64,000 nucleotides of DNA from Nocardia brasiliensis IFM 10847. Lineage in GTDB: Bacteria; Actinomycetota; Actinomycetes; Mycobacteriales; Mycobacteriaceae. The position numbers were made by a program, and so were the translations under genes. The number at the start of each line of letters is the position of its first letter. Within the stretch, counting starts at the first letter, position 1. The stretch covers positions 48,592 through 112,591 of the forward strand of contig NZ_BAUA01000077.1 of assembly GCF_000710915.1 (NCBI RefSeq), in the 5' to 3' direction. The notes beneath the pieces were generated by a model that had not been told where the DNA came from, did not search any database, and was given only the letters and a program-made list of their open reading frames with translations. Positions 51,511 through 62,289 of the stretch are shown in pieces.

Positions 51511-51942
51511 GTGACGGAGAAGACCGACGACGCGCCGAGCGGCGCGACTCTCACGCTGAGTCACAAGATCAATCGACTGTTCGCCGTCGTGCATCCCCGC
51601 TCGGCCCCCGAGCGCAGCACCGCGACCGTCGCCGAACAAGCCGGCGAGTACCTCAGCCGGGTCATCACACCGAGCTACCTGGAACGCCTGCGCGGCGGCG
51701 AGTTCGACAACGAGATTCCCGGCACGACAGTCGAACTCGACGTACTCGCGGCGATCGCGCAGAGCTTCGGCGTCGCCGCCGACTACCTGACCACCTCGGG
51801 CCCGACGGCCAGCGCGATCGATCGGGAACTCGAATTGCTCGCCACCATGCGCGACGCCAACGTCTCCAGCATCGCCCTACGCGGTTCGAATGTGGACCAG
51901 GCGATCCTCGCCCGGATCATCGAGAGCACGGACCGCACCTGA
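51511..51942 (+). CDS. EspR-like helix-turn-helix protein
   Basis: 143 residues from GTG, one base after the previous stop. LSHKINRLFAVVHPR, YLERLRGGEFDNEIPG and LDVLAAIAQSFGVAADYLT match the HTH layout of EspR-like nucleoid proteins and phage-type regulators, and a C-terminal helical segment (AIDRELELLATMRDANVSS) resembles EspR's dimerisation part. It probably binds DNA as a dimer. Identity with true EspR is unlikely; it is one of several paralogous small regulators in Nocardia-like genomes. Confidence 0.78.
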   Translation: MTEKTDDAPSGATLTLSHKINRLFAVVHPRSAPERSTATVAEQAGEYLSRVITPSYLERLRGGEFDNEIPGTTVELDVLAAIAQSFGVAADYLTTSGPTASAIDRELELLATMRDANVSSIALRGSNVDQAILARIIESTDRT

Positions 51943-52010
51943 CCGACGAGTCAGTCGGTAGCATCGTGACCTACATGGGGGCACTGAGCTTGCTGTAGGA
52001 GTGAAATCGC

Positions 52011-52535
52011 ATGGCCATGCAGGCCCGGTTCCGGAACCTGACCCGGGATGTTCCGATACCGCACCCGTGGAATCTGTCGAACTATCTCGACGATGTCGCC
52101 ACGTATCGGGACCGGCCCATCAGCCTGGTGCCGATCGATACCGCGTTGCTCGCGGGCACCGGCTGCGGCACCGGCAGCGGCCTGTGGATCGCCAAACACG
52201 ACAGCGACGTGATCGTCTACGGCGCCGACACCACCGAATGGCATGCCGAGCACATCATCGTGCACGAACTCGGCCATATGCTGCTCGGCCACGGCCCGGA
52301 ACAGCCCACCGAGGGCGAGCCGGAGCCCACCGCCCCCACCGTCACCGCGGTCGCGGAACTGCTGCCCTCCATCTCCCCCGAATCCATCGCGCACGTGCTC
52401 GGCCGCACCGACTACGGCACCAGCCGGGAACGCGACGCGGAGACCTTCGCCGACATGGTCATGCTGCACGCCATGCGCCCGCCCCGTCGCGATTCCCTGC
52501 TGCACCGGACGTTCTTCCGCGATCGTCGCCGGTGA
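52011..52535 (+). CDS. ImmA/IrrE-like metallopeptidase
   Basis: 174 residues. The zinc motif is HELGHMLLGH (H85, E86, H89), and a downstream acidic SRERDAETFADMVML supplies the probable third ligand, as in ImmA/IrrE peptidases that cleave phage-type or radiation-response repressors. The ATG has AGGAG nine bases upstream; a second ATG is two codons later. The cluster with two HTH proteins is the usual setting for repressor cleavage. The target in this genome is inferred to be one of the two. Confidence 0.85.
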   Translation: MAMQARFRNLTRDVPIPHPWNLSNYLDDVATYRDRPISLVPIDTALLAGTGCGTGSGLWIAKHDSDVIVYGADTTEWHAEHIIVHELGHMLLGHGPEQPTEGEPEPTAPTVTAVAELLPSISPESIAHVLGRTDYGTSRERDAETFADMVMLHAMRPPRRDSLLHRTFFRDRRR

Positions 52536-52656
52536 GCGCGCGCGGCGCGACGAACCGATTGTCGTGCGGGAAACGGAGATACCGATCAGGTCAGCGTCTC
52601 CGGGTATCCAGCGCACGCGCTGAACACCCGGAGCGGCGAAGGAAAACGCGAACCTG

Positions 52657-53415
52657 CTACGCGAGCCGGATCAGGCCGTAGTCGAAGGCGTGCCTGCGAT
52701 AGACCACCGACGGTCGGTCGGTCTCGCGGTCTTGGAACAGGAAGAAGTCGTGGCCGACGAGTTCCATCTGGTAGAGGGCGTCGTCGACGGACATCGGAGT
52801 CGCGGTGTGCACCTTGGTGCGGACGATATGGCCGGGTCCCGCCGCGTAATCGGGGTTCTCCGACGAGTTCTCGGGGCGGTGGTGGTTGCCGCCGTCGGGG
52901 TGATCGTGCGCCGCGGAGGACCCGTTCGGCATCGCGAACAGGGAATCGTCCACCAGATCGGCGGTGGCCTGGGCGACGGAGACCGGCGTCTTGTCGCCGT
53001 AGTGCACCCGGCGACGGTCCTTGGTGCGGCGCAGCCTGCTCTCCAGCTTCGCGGTCACCGATTCGAGTGCGGCATAGAAGCTGTCGGCGCACGCCTCGGC
53101 GCGCACGATGGGGCCCTTACCGCGTGCGGTGATCTCGACGCGCTGACAACTCTTGCGCTGCCTACGGTTTCGCTCGTGGAAGAGTTCGACGTCGAAGATG
53201 AAGATCGACGGGTCGAAGCGTTCGAGCCTGGAGAGTTTCTCCGCGACATAGATTCGGAAGTGATCCGGAACCTCGACATTGCGACCTTTGACCACGACGT
53301 CCGCACGGGGCGTCCTGGCTCGATCCGCAATGGGTTGCTCGGTCACGTCCAAGGTGCGATCGTCCAGCACCGAAGGGTCAGCATCTTGCACTGAAGGTCG
53401 TGAAGAAGTCGTCAC
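52657..53415 (-). CDS. hpf: Ribosome hibernation promoting factor (long form)
   Basis: 252 residues from GTG (GGGAGG five bases upstream). The N-terminal S30AE domain (VVVKGRNVEVPDHFRIYVAEKLSRL) binds the 30S decoding site. The C-terminal domain ends with HTATPMSVDDALYQMELVGHDFFLFQDRE, cited by its key MSVDDALYQMELVGHDFF, and dimerises 70S ribosomes into 100S. It corresponds to M. tuberculosis Rv3241c and lies last in the tmk-mtrA-mtrB-lpqB-comF-hpf run. Confidence 0.95.
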   Translation of the reverse strand: MTTSSRPSVQDADPSVLDDRTLDVTEQPIADRARTPRADVVVKGRNVEVPDHFRIYVAEKLSRLERFDPSIFIFDVELFHERNRRQRKSCQRVEITARGKGPIVRAEACADSFYAALESVTAKLESRLRRTKDRRRVHYGDKTPVSVAQATADLVDDSLFAMPNGSSAAHDHPDGGNHHRPENSSENPDYAAGPGHIVRTKVHTATPMSVDDALYQMELVGHDFFLFQDRETDRPSVVYRRHAFDYGLIRLA

Positions 53416-53596
53416 GCGTACCTCCCGGATATGGCCGCACAGGCGAACTGCGTGCGGCGGGATGAGCCGTGCCGATCGAGAATCTCTCGGCACATGATGT
53501 CCGAGGCGCCACCTCCAAACTCCCGGTTCGGGTGTGTGATCGCGACGCTAGTACGACATTCGGGAGTGCGCCAGTGTTCACGCAAATTTCCCGGAG

Positions 53597-54238
53597 TCAA
53601 GCAGCACAGGTAACCAATACGGCACGTGTCCGTACCCCGATCCGGGCCAGCGCGCGCACCGACTCGCGCACCGTCGCCCCCGTCGTCAACACGTCATCCA
53701 CCACCACTACCTCGGCGTTTTCCGCGATCCGGCACAGCGTCGCGGAACCGGGTACGGTGGTCACCCTGTCCTGCAGATTGTGTGCGCGTTCACGGGGTGT
53801 CAAGCCCACCGAATCCCGCACACCCCACCACACCCGCAGCACGGATACCATCCGGCTATCGGGCAGCCAACTCACGGCTATCTCCGCTGCGGCCACCACC
53901 GGATCACCGCCGCGACGTCGCGCGGCGATCCGCCGGCTCGGCGCGGGCACGAGCACCAGCGGCCGATCGGCACGCAGCCGCGCCAGCGCACCGGCCAGTG
54001 CCCGGCCGATCGGCGCCGCCAGATCGGTGCGCCCACTCTCCTTGGCCGCCAACACCGCTCGCCGCGCCGGGCCGCGGTACGGGCCGAGCGCCCAGCACGG
54101 CACCCCGGGGTCCACCCGCGGCCGCACCCGGATCGGCGGGCCGGCCAACGTGGCCGCGCAGGCGGCGCACCAGCCCACGCCGGGTTGCCCGCAGCCGGCA
54201 CACGCGCTGGGCAGGATCAGATCGAGGAGGGTGCGCAT
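53597..54238 (-). CDS. ComF family phosphoribosyltransferase-like protein
   Basis: 213 residues. Four cysteines near the N-terminus (CAGCGQPGVGWCAAC) form a zinc knuckle; the C-terminal phosphoribosyltransferase motif is VVVVDDVLTTGAT. ComF proteins aid natural transformation in some bacteria, but in mycobacteria the role is unknown. It sits between hpf and lpqB as in M. tuberculosis Rv3242c. Confidence 0.9.
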   Translation of the reverse strand: MRTLLDLILPSACAGCGQPGVGWCAACAATLAGPPIRVRPRVDPGVPCWALGPYRGPARRAVLAAKESGRTDLAAPIGRALAGALARLRADRPLVLVPAPSRRIAARRRGGDPVVAAAEIAVSWLPDSRMVSVLRVWWGVRDSVGLTPRERAHNLQDRVTTVPGSATLCRIAENAEVVVVDDVLTTGATVRESVRALARIGVRTRAVLVTCAA

Positions 54239-54277
54239 CGCCCGAGTGTGCGCGCACCCACCGACACGACCCGGCGA

Positions 54278-56092
54278 TCAGCCGGGCAGCACCGGCACGG
54301 CGTTCGCGCCGAGGCCCGGCACCTCCCGCCAATACGGTTCGCGCTCGTCGGGATTCGTCGTCAACTCCAGCACCGCCCGGGAATCGGCGGCGTACTGGTG
54401 TTCCGGCGAGGCACTGACCTGCCGCACCGGCGTCGTCAGGTTGCGGCTCGTGTACGCCTGCGATCCCGATCCGTCGATCGACACCGCGCCGATCGGATCG
54501 ACGTTGCCCTCCCTGGCGATGATCAGCCGGTCGCTGCCGTACCACGTCACCGAGACCGCGGCCGTGCTCGAGCCGACGCCGACCGGCAGTGGGGAGGTCA
54601 GCGCGTAGCCGCCGCCCGGCTTCGGCACCACCACCGCGACATACACCTTGCCGTCCGCGATCAACGCGGCGCGCACCCCGGTACGGGAGACCCGCAGTTC
54701 GGTGATCGGCAGCCGGAACGCCGAGCCGGCTCCGCCGGTGAGCGCCGAGATGTCGACATCCTGCACCGAGACGGTGCCGGTGGTCCGATCGTTCACCGCG
54801 CGGACCACCCGTTCCCCGTCGATCACCGCCCAGGCGGCGGTGCCGTCGATATTCCAGGACGGCCGGGTGATGGTGCCGCCCTCGGCGACCGGAATCGCGT
54901 TGCCGCCGTAGGTGCCGATCATCAGGGTGCGCGGTTGCTCCGGTGCGGGCCTGCCCGCGTCGGCCACGCCCGCGACCAGTTGACCGTCCGGCGAGACGGC
55001 GGCCGACACCAGGTTGTTCACCGCGCCGAAGTAGCCCGGCGCGGCCGTGACGGCGCCGGTGTTCGCGACCTGCACCAGCGTGCCGCCGCGCAACGCGTGC
55101 AGCCCGATCTGGTTGCGCCCGTTCATCGCCGCGCTGTACTGCTGCACGTCGGCCACCGCCCAGCCGCTCGCCGAGAACCGGTCGTCGAGCGGCTTGCCGT
55201 CGGCCAGCAGCACATACGGCCCGATGATGTCCGCACCCGCGAGGGTGAGCACCACCTGCGCGGCCAGTAGTTCGCGGTCGCGCGGTGCGAGCGCCGAGGC
55301 GCCCGCGAAATCTATGCGCACCCCGCCGACGCCCACCCCGACACCGTCCGGGTCGCCGTTGGCCTTGGTGACCGGGCCGCGCAGGGCGATCGGCTGGGCC
55401 AGCTCGTTGCGCAGCACCGGCGTCAGTGCGGGCTGGGTGCCCTCGCCGAGCATGCTGAGCAGCCGCTGGGTCAGCTGCGCCTTGGGCACCGAGATCCAGC
55501 GCAGGTCCGGAACGACCGAGCTGCTGGTCGGATCCACGAAGTAGAGCACGTAGCGCCGATAGGACTTGCCGAAGGCGACGGAGTCCATCACCACGCCGTC
55601 GGGCAGCTCGTCGATGCGCCACTCGTTGTTGACCCGGATCATCTCGATCTTGTTCTCGAGCGGATCGGCGGTCGCCTGGTAGGAACCGTCGGCCTTGAGC
55701 TCGCCGACCTTGCGCGCCCGCACCCGATAGGTCGCCTTGTCGCCGGAGCGCGACTCGCGCAACGTGTCCGGCTTCTCCACGATGGTGATGCCCGCGGCAT
55801 CGTCCCACTGGGCCGCGGCCGACGGGGTCATGAACTGCCGGGCCGCCAGGTGCCGGTTGGTCGGGTCGGCGGTGGCCGAGAGGAAATCGCGCAGCAGCAG
55901 ATCGGGATCGCGGCCTTGCTGCGGCTGCGGCGGGCCCTCGGAGGTGGGTTCCCGGTTGATCGTGCCGAGGGCTTGCGGCGCCGAGGATTCCGGCAGACTC
56001 GCACACCCGGAGAGCACGACGAGCGCGGCCACCACGGCCGCGCCGAACGCGAACAGCCGCTGCTTGCGCGCGGAACCGACTCGCATGCTCAT
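54278..56092 (-). CDS. lpqB: Lipoprotein LpqB, MtrAB partner
   Basis: 604 residues. A lipoprotein signal with lipobox LSGC places the lipid-modified Cys at residue 30 (VVAALVVLSGC). A GerMN domain (WRIDELPDGVVMDS onward) and a beta-propeller-like C-terminus follow. LpqB is anchored outside and modulates MtrB signalling, affecting growth and cell-wall processes. The ATG overlaps the mtrB stop by ATGA; a second ATG is two codons later. Confidence 0.95.
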   Translation of the reverse strand: MSMRVGSARKQRLFAFGAAVVAALVVLSGCASLPESSAPQALGTINREPTSEGPPQPQQGRDPDLLLRDFLSATADPTNRHLAARQFMTPSAAAQWDDAAGITIVEKPDTLRESRSGDKATYRVRARKVGELKADGSYQATADPLENKIEMIRVNNEWRIDELPDGVVMDSVAFGKSYRRYVLYFVDPTSSSVVPDLRWISVPKAQLTQRLLSMLGEGTQPALTPVLRNELAQPIALRGPVTKANGDPDGVGVGVGGVRIDFAGASALAPRDRELLAAQVVLTLAGADIIGPYVLLADGKPLDDRFSASGWAVADVQQYSAAMNGRNQIGLHALRGGTLVQVANTGAVTAAPGYFGAVNNLVSAAVSPDGQLVAGVADAGRPAPEQPRTLMIGTYGGNAIPVAEGGTITRPSWNIDGTAAWAVIDGERVVRAVNDRTTGTVSVQDVDISALTGGAGSAFRLPITELRVSRTGVRAALIADGKVYVAVVVPKPGGGYALTSPLPVGVGSSTAAVSVTWYGSDRLIIAREGNVDPIGAVSIDGSGSQAYTSRNLTTPVRQVSASPEHQYAADSRAVLELTTNPDEREPYWREVPGLGANAVPVLPG

Positions 56093-57981
56093 AACGGTAC
56101 GTCCCCGGATCTGCGCGCCGGATCCGCACCCGGCGGTGTCGATTCGTCGTCCGGTCCGCCCGCCCGGGCGACCGGGGTGGCCGAATCCGCGCCGGACGCG
56201 CTCGACTCGACGTCCGGCCCGGTCACCGTGTTGGACGGCGCCGACGCCACGACCGTCGAACCGTTGCCCGAAGCGAAGACCGCGGTGCCGCCGGAGGGGA
56301 ACGACACCGTCTCCCCCGGCGCCGCCTCCGGTTCCGGCTCGGTCGTACTCGGCACGATCTCCAGTTCGGCCTGCCGGGCCGCGGCCTGTTTGCGCATCGG
56401 TTCCAGTGGCAGCGGGCTCGCGCCGAGCTTCTTGCCCCGCACCAGCGGCAGCGTCAGCCGGAAGCTCGCGCCGACGCCGACCTCGCCCCAGGCCTCGAGC
56501 CTGCCTTCGTGCAGGTTCGCGTCCTCGACGCTGATCGACAGACCGAGACCGGTGCCACCGGAACGGCGCATCCGGGACGGGTCCGAGCGCCAGAACCGGT
56601 TGAAGACCAGCTTCTCCTCGCCGGGCCGCAGCCCGACGCCCTGATCGCGGACGACCACCGAGACCGCGTTGGCGTCCAGGTCGCCGCGCATCCGGATCAG
56701 CACCGGCTTGCCCTCGCTGTGATCGATGGCGTTGGCCAGCAGATTGCGCAGCACCCGCTCCACCCGGCGCGGGTCGACCTCGGCGACCAAGGGCTCCTCC
56801 GGCATATCGATCACGACCTCGACGCCGGCGTCCTTGGCCAGGTGCCGCACCGTCGAGATGGCCGCCCGCGCGCACATCCGCACGTCCAGCGATTCCACCT
56901 GCAGCTCCGCCACACCCGCGTCGTGGCGGCTGATCTCGAGCAGGTCGTTGAGCAGTCCCTCGAACCGGTCCAGCTCGTTGACCAGCAGTTCGGCGCTGCG
57001 CGCGAGCGCGGGATCGAGATCGTCGCTGCTGCCGTGGATCAGATCCGCCGCCATTCGCACCGTGGTCAGCGGGGTGCGCAGTTCGTGGCTGACATCGGAG
57101 GTGAACCGGCGCTGCAGATTGCCGAACTCCTCGAGCTGGGTGATCTGATTCGACAGGCTCTCGGCCATCTCGTTGAACGCCTGCGCCAGCCGGGCCATAT
57201 CGTCCTCGCCGCGCACCAGCATGCGTTCTTTGAGCCTGCCGTCGGCGAAGCGGCCCGCGATGCGGGCGGCCGACCGGATCGGCAGCACCACCTGCCTGGT
57301 GACCAGCGCGGTGATCGCGGCGAGCAGGACCAGCAGCACGATGCCGCCGATCATCATGGTGCCGCGCATCAGCGACAGGCTGCGCGCCTCGCTGGCCAGC
57401 GGGAAGATGAGATAGATCTCCAGCGTCGGCACGTCGACGCTCGGGCTGCCGATGATCAGCGCCGGGCCGTGGTACCAGCTGGAATCCGAGATGGTGGTGA
57501 ACTGCCTGCTCACCTGGCCGCGCCGGACGAAGTTGCGCAGCTCGACGGGCACGTCCTGAATGGGACCCGCGGTGAGTTCCTGCTGGCTGCCGTCCACCAT
57601 CACCAGTGCGAGGTCGTAGCTGCCCGCGACACCGGTCTGCGGGCTACCGCCGCTGGACAGCGTGTTGCGGGCCTCGACCAGCCGGGTCTGGGTGTTGGCG
57701 TCCTGGATGCTCGACAGCTGGCCGTGCACCGCGTTGCGGGCACGCGACATCTCCTCGACCGCGGCATTGATCTTGGTGTCCAACATGCGGCTGGTGATCT
57801 GATCGGTCAGCACCACCCCGAGGATCGTGATCACGATCAGCGAGAGGGTGATCGTGGAGACCGCGACGCGCAGCTGCAACGACCGCTGCCACAAATGGCC
57901 CAGCAGGACACCCAGCTCGGCGAACCGGGCACCCGCTGCCGCCAGTGCCCGCTCCAGTTGGTTTCTGGAGCGACGGATCAC
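56089..57981 (-). CDS. mtrB: Sensor histidine kinase MtrB
   Basis: 630 residues from GTG (GAGG seven bases upstream). First membrane helix about VAVSTITLSLIVITILGVVL, extracytoplasmic loop, second helix GGIVLLVLLAAITALV, HAMP, then phosphorylated His in SHELRTPLTT, N box LLANAIDHS, G1 DQGVGL and G2 GGTGLGLS. A C-terminal Pro/Glu/Ser-rich tail (~110 residues) follows. It phosphorylates MtrA to regulate division, peptidoglycan and osmotic genes. An alternative start at 58077 would overlap mtrA by 32 bases. Confidence 0.95.
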   Translation of the reverse strand: MIRRSRNQLERALAAAGARFAELGVLLGHLWQRSLQLRVAVSTITLSLIVITILGVVLTDQITSRMLDTKINAAVEEMSRARNAVHGQLSSIQDANTQTRLVEARNTLSSGGSPQTGVAGSYDLALVMVDGSQQELTAGPIQDVPVELRNFVRRGQVSRQFTTISDSSWYHGPALIIGSPSVDVPTLEIYLIFPLASEARSLSLMRGTMMIGGIVLLVLLAAITALVTRQVVLPIRSAARIAGRFADGRLKERMLVRGEDDMARLAQAFNEMAESLSNQITQLEEFGNLQRRFTSDVSHELRTPLTTVRMAADLIHGSSDDLDPALARSAELLVNELDRFEGLLNDLLEISRHDAGVAELQVESLDVRMCARAAISTVRHLAKDAGVEVVIDMPEEPLVAEVDPRRVERVLRNLLANAIDHSEGKPVLIRMRGDLDANAVSVVVRDQGVGLRPGEEKLVFNRFWRSDPSRMRRSGGTGLGLSISVEDANLHEGRLEAWGEVGVGASFRLTLPLVRGKKLGASPLPLEPMRKQAAARQAELEIVPSTTEPEPEAAPGETVSFPSGGTAVFASGNGSTVVASAPSNTVTGPDVESSASGADSATPVARAGGPDDESTPPGADPARRSGDVPL

Positions 57982-58045
57982 GGCCGCGCCTCGACGGCGA
58001 CCGGCGCCGTCGTCCCGGCGGCCACGACCCGTGCAACGCGTGTGC

Positions 58046-58723
58046 TCACGGTGGTCCAGCTTTGTAGCCGACACCACGAACGGTCAAGACGATCTCCGGA
58101 TTCTCGGGATCCTTCTCGACCTTGGCGCGCAACCGCTGGACGTGCACGTTGACCAGTCGGGTATCGGCGGCGTGCCGGTAGCCCCACACCTGCTCGAGCA
58201 GCACCTCGCGGGTGAACACCTGACGCGGCTTGCGGGCCAGCGCCACCAGCAGATCGAACTCCAAGGGCGTCAGCGAGATCTGCTGTCCGCCACGGGTCAC
58301 CTTGTGCGCGGGCACGTCGATGACGATATCGGCGATCGAGAGCATCTCCGCGGGTTCGTCCTCGGTGCGGCGCAGCCTGGCGCGCACCCGGGCGACCAAT
58401 TCCTTGGGCTTGAACGGCTTGACGATGTAATCGTCGGCGCCCGACTCCAAACCGAGCACGACGTCGACGGTGTCCGTCTTCGCCGTCAGCATCACGATGG
58501 GCACGCCCGAATCCGCGCGCAGCACCCGGCACACGTCGATGCCGTTCATGCCGGGCAGCATCAGGTCCAGCAGCACCAGATCGGGGCGGATCTCCCGAAC
58601 CGCCGCGAGGGCCTGTGTGCCGTCGCCGACCACATGCGGGTCGAACCCTTCCCCGCGCAAGACGATCGTGAGCATCTCAGCGAGCGCCATATCGTCGTCG
58701 ACGACCAGAATCTTCGGCTTCAT
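58046..58723 (-). CDS. mtrA: Response regulator MtrA
   Basis: 225 residues. Receiver domain with phospho-acceptor Asp53 (VLLDLMLPGMNGIDVCRVLR), acidic pocket D9-D11 and the conserved Lys in IVKPFKPKELV, then a winged-helix DNA-binding domain (EFDLLVALARKPRQVFTREV, VHVQRLRAKVEKDPENPE). The sequence is almost the same as M. tuberculosis MtrA. It controls dnaA, ripA and cell-wall genes and is essential in mycobacteria. The ATG at 58723 was chosen by alignment. Confidence 0.97.
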   Translation of the reverse strand: MKPKILVVDDDMALAEMLTIVLRGEGFDPHVVGDGTQALAAVREIRPDLVLLDLMLPGMNGIDVCRVLRADSGVPIVMLTAKTDTVDVVLGLESGADDYIVKPFKPKELVARVRARLRRTEDEPAEMLSIADIVIDVPAHKVTRGGQQISLTPLEFDLLVALARKPRQVFTREVLLEQVWGYRHAADTRLVNVHVQRLRAKVEKDPENPEIVLTVRGVGYKAGPP

Positions 58724-58801
58724 AATTACTATGTTGTCATCTCCCAGGCCAGGATCGGGTCGCCACGCCAACACTGGTACGAACCCGCCGCACATCTAAC
58801 C

Positions 58802-59449
58802 CTATCGGGTAATCAAATCGGCGAATCGCGCGGCCAGCGTGGCTGGATCGTCACCGGATCGGAATATCCACCACGGGCCGTACCAGTTCTGTTGGGCCAG
58901 CTCACGGTACACCGCGAGGGTGCGCTGCTGCAGTCGCGCGTCCCGCTCGTAGGCGTCGAGCGCCCGGCTGCTGTCGAGTTCGCCTCGGCGGCGGGCTCGT
59001 TCGGCCGCGAGCTCCGGCGAGACGTCGAGCAGCACCTGCACCGCGGGCGCGGGCAAGGCGAACCGTTCGTACTCCAATTCGCCTATCCAGCCCACGATTG
59101 CGCCCTCGGCCGACTGCTCGAGCCGGGCCGCGTTGTAGGCCGCGTTGGACGCGACGTACCGGTCGAGCAACACGATGTCGTTGTCCGCCAACAGTTTCGC
59201 CAGCTCGTCGCGCGCGTCCGCCCGGTCCAGCGCGAACAGCAGCGCCATCGCGTTCACCGATGCCGCCAGGTCGCCGTGCGCGCCGTGCAGCGCCTCGGCC
59301 GCCAGATCGGCGTGCACCGAGCGGCCGTAGCGCGGAAAGGCCAACGACGCGACCCGTACTCCGTCGGCGCGCAGCTGTGCGGTGACGGCGTCGGTCAACG
59401 TCCGCTTACCGGCCCCGTCGAGGCCCTCGACGACAATCAACGCTCCCAT
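58802..59449 (-). CDS. tmk: dTMP kinase
   Basis: 215 residues. P-loop GLDGAGKRTLTDAVTAQ (mycobacterial GxDGAGKRT form), FPRYGRS for the phosphoryl acceptor, and the LID/DRY region LLDRYVASNAAYNAAR. It converts dTMP to dTDP. The ATG at 59449 fits the family. It heads the run of minus-strand genes through mtrA to hpf. Confidence 0.95.
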   Translation of the reverse strand: MGALIVVEGLDGAGKRTLTDAVTAQLRADGVRVASLAFPRYGRSVHADLAAEALHGAHGDLAASVNAMALLFALDRADARDELAKLLADNDIVLLDRYVASNAAYNAARLEQSAEGAIVGWIGELEYERFALPAPAVQVLLDVSPELAAERARRRGELDSSRALDAYERDARLQQRTLAVYRELAQQNWYGPWWIFRSGDDPATLAARFADLITR

Positions 59450-59523
59450 GGCTGGCAGGGTACTCAGCGCCCGGCCGCCGCGGCCCGTCGGTGCGCCGCG
59501 GCGGCCTGGATCGTTGCCCGCGC

Positions 59524-60495
59524 CTACCCGCAGCGACCGTTGCATTCGTAGCGCCAGAGGGCGCCGCAGCCGCCCTTCTTGTTGCAGCCGTTGACGAGTC
59601 CGACGCAGCGGGCGTCGCCACAGAGGCTGCTCGCCGCGCTGCACTCGCAGTCGGGCAGCTTGGCCAGCAGCGTGCGCTCGCCCGCCTCGGTGTCCGGTCC
59701 GAGCACACCGACGATGCGACGGGCCTGCGCTGGGCCGAACTCGGCCTCGACGCGGGCGGCCGCCGCGTCGAGCCGGATGGTGAGTTCGTCGGTTCGCTCA
59801 CCGCGGAAGGTCGCCGGGTCCGCGGCCAGATCCTCGATACGCCGAAGTGCCGCATCCTGTTCCGTGGACAACCGCTCACGCGCGGCCCGGGCCCGGGCCA
59901 AATGCTCGGTCCACAAACGGCTTTGCACCTCGGCGGGCAGCTGGACGATCGCGGCACGGCGGTATGTCATGGGGTACTCGGAGATACCGTCGAGGTCCTG
60001 CGGCAGCGATCCCAGATTCTGCTGCACCCAGCGGTGCGCCGACGACGCTTCCGCGGTACCGGTCCCGCGACCGAGCACCAGCCAGCCGGCCAGCACCGCG
60101 CCGGACCCGGCCAGCAGCACGCCGCGCCGCGAGGGCCCCTGTGCCACGACCGCGGCCACGCCGGCCGGGGACCGCTGTGCGGCGGACTCGGCCGCGGCGA
60201 ACTCACCCAGCACGCGCAAGACCCGCACCGTCGCGCGGGGACCGAGCACGCGTGCCATCGACACCGCGAGCGCCGGACCGGTCCAGCTCTTGGCCTTACC
60301 ACCGGTGACCCGGATCAGCGTCGGCTGCCAGGGCGCGGCCGGGCCGAGACTGTCATGGCGCCAACGGATCACGTCCGCGTCCGTCAGCGGCCTGGTGTCG
60401 AGCCGATCGCCCGCGACCTCCGCGACGAGATCGGAGATCCGCGTGCACTTCGCACACGAGCCGTCGAATGCCAGAATCCAGCGCGAGTCCTTCAT
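59524..60495 (-). CDS. Fulvocin C-related Cys-rich protein with thioredoxin-like N-terminus
   Basis: 323 residues. Residues 1-~110 resemble the DCC-type thiol oxidoreductase domain (FDGSCAKC, Cys14/Cys17). Then SRRGVLLAG (122-130) starts a twin-arginine-like hydrophobic segment. The middle is helical and charged. The last 41 residues (283-323) contain eight cysteines (CECSAASSLC, CVGLVNGC, CGALWRYEC, CNGRC) and resemble myxobacterial fulvocin C-related proteins. It may be a bacteriocin-like secreted peptide with an attached redox/export leader. The start has GGGGGG eight bases upstream. Confidence 0.78.
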   Translation of the reverse strand: MKDSRWILAFDGSCAKCTRISDLVAEVAGDRLDTRPLTDADVIRWRHDSLGPAAPWQPTLIRVTGGKAKSWTGPALAVSMARVLGPRATVRVLRVLGEFAAAESAAQRSPAGVAAVVAQGPSRRGVLLAGSGAVLAGWLVLGRGTGTAEASSAHRWVQQNLGSLPQDLDGISEYPMTYRRAAIVQLPAEVQSRLWTEHLARARAARERLSTEQDAALRRIEDLAADPATFRGERTDELTIRLDAAAARVEAEFGPAQARRIVGVLGPDTEAGERTLLAKLPDCECSAASSLCGDARCVGLVNGCNKKGGCGALWRYECNGRCG

Positions 60496-60654
60496 GGTGC
60501 ATACCCCCCGGGAGCGATGACGACCGGCAATCTGCTTTCGCCGGACGCTAGGTATCGCCATTGTCGGAGGGGCCCGGCCGCACCCGCAATGGAATCGCCC
60601 GCGAAACAACGTGCCTGGCAGCAGAAGTGGCAGGACTGCCAGCTTGCGCGAAAA

Positions 60655-60695
60655 GCACGCGGCCGCCGGACCCGAGTGGTCCGGCGGCCGCGTGC
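60655..60695 (-). terminator. Terminator after sahH
   Basis: Perfect 18-base arms (beginning GCACGCGGCCGCC and closing GGCGGCCGCGTGC) with loop CGAGT lie just after the sahH stop on the minus strand; AAAA at the left gives a T-run downstream. It separates sahH from the fulvocin-like gene. Confidence 0.9.
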
Positions 60696-60704
60696 GTCAA
60701 TCGC

Positions 60705-62189
<1,485 letters not shown>

Positions 62190-62289
62190 AGCCTCTGTCT
62201 GCCTCTCCTGGAAGTCGGTACCAACACGCAAGGCTAGTCGCTGGCGCGGCGGCTGGGTACACCGTACTCACCCTTGCTAGCTTGGCGCG

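Noticed and set aside
62190..62289. SAH or SAM riboswitch ahead of sahH
   Set aside because: No matching core or pairing pattern could be found by eye in the 100-base divergent gap.
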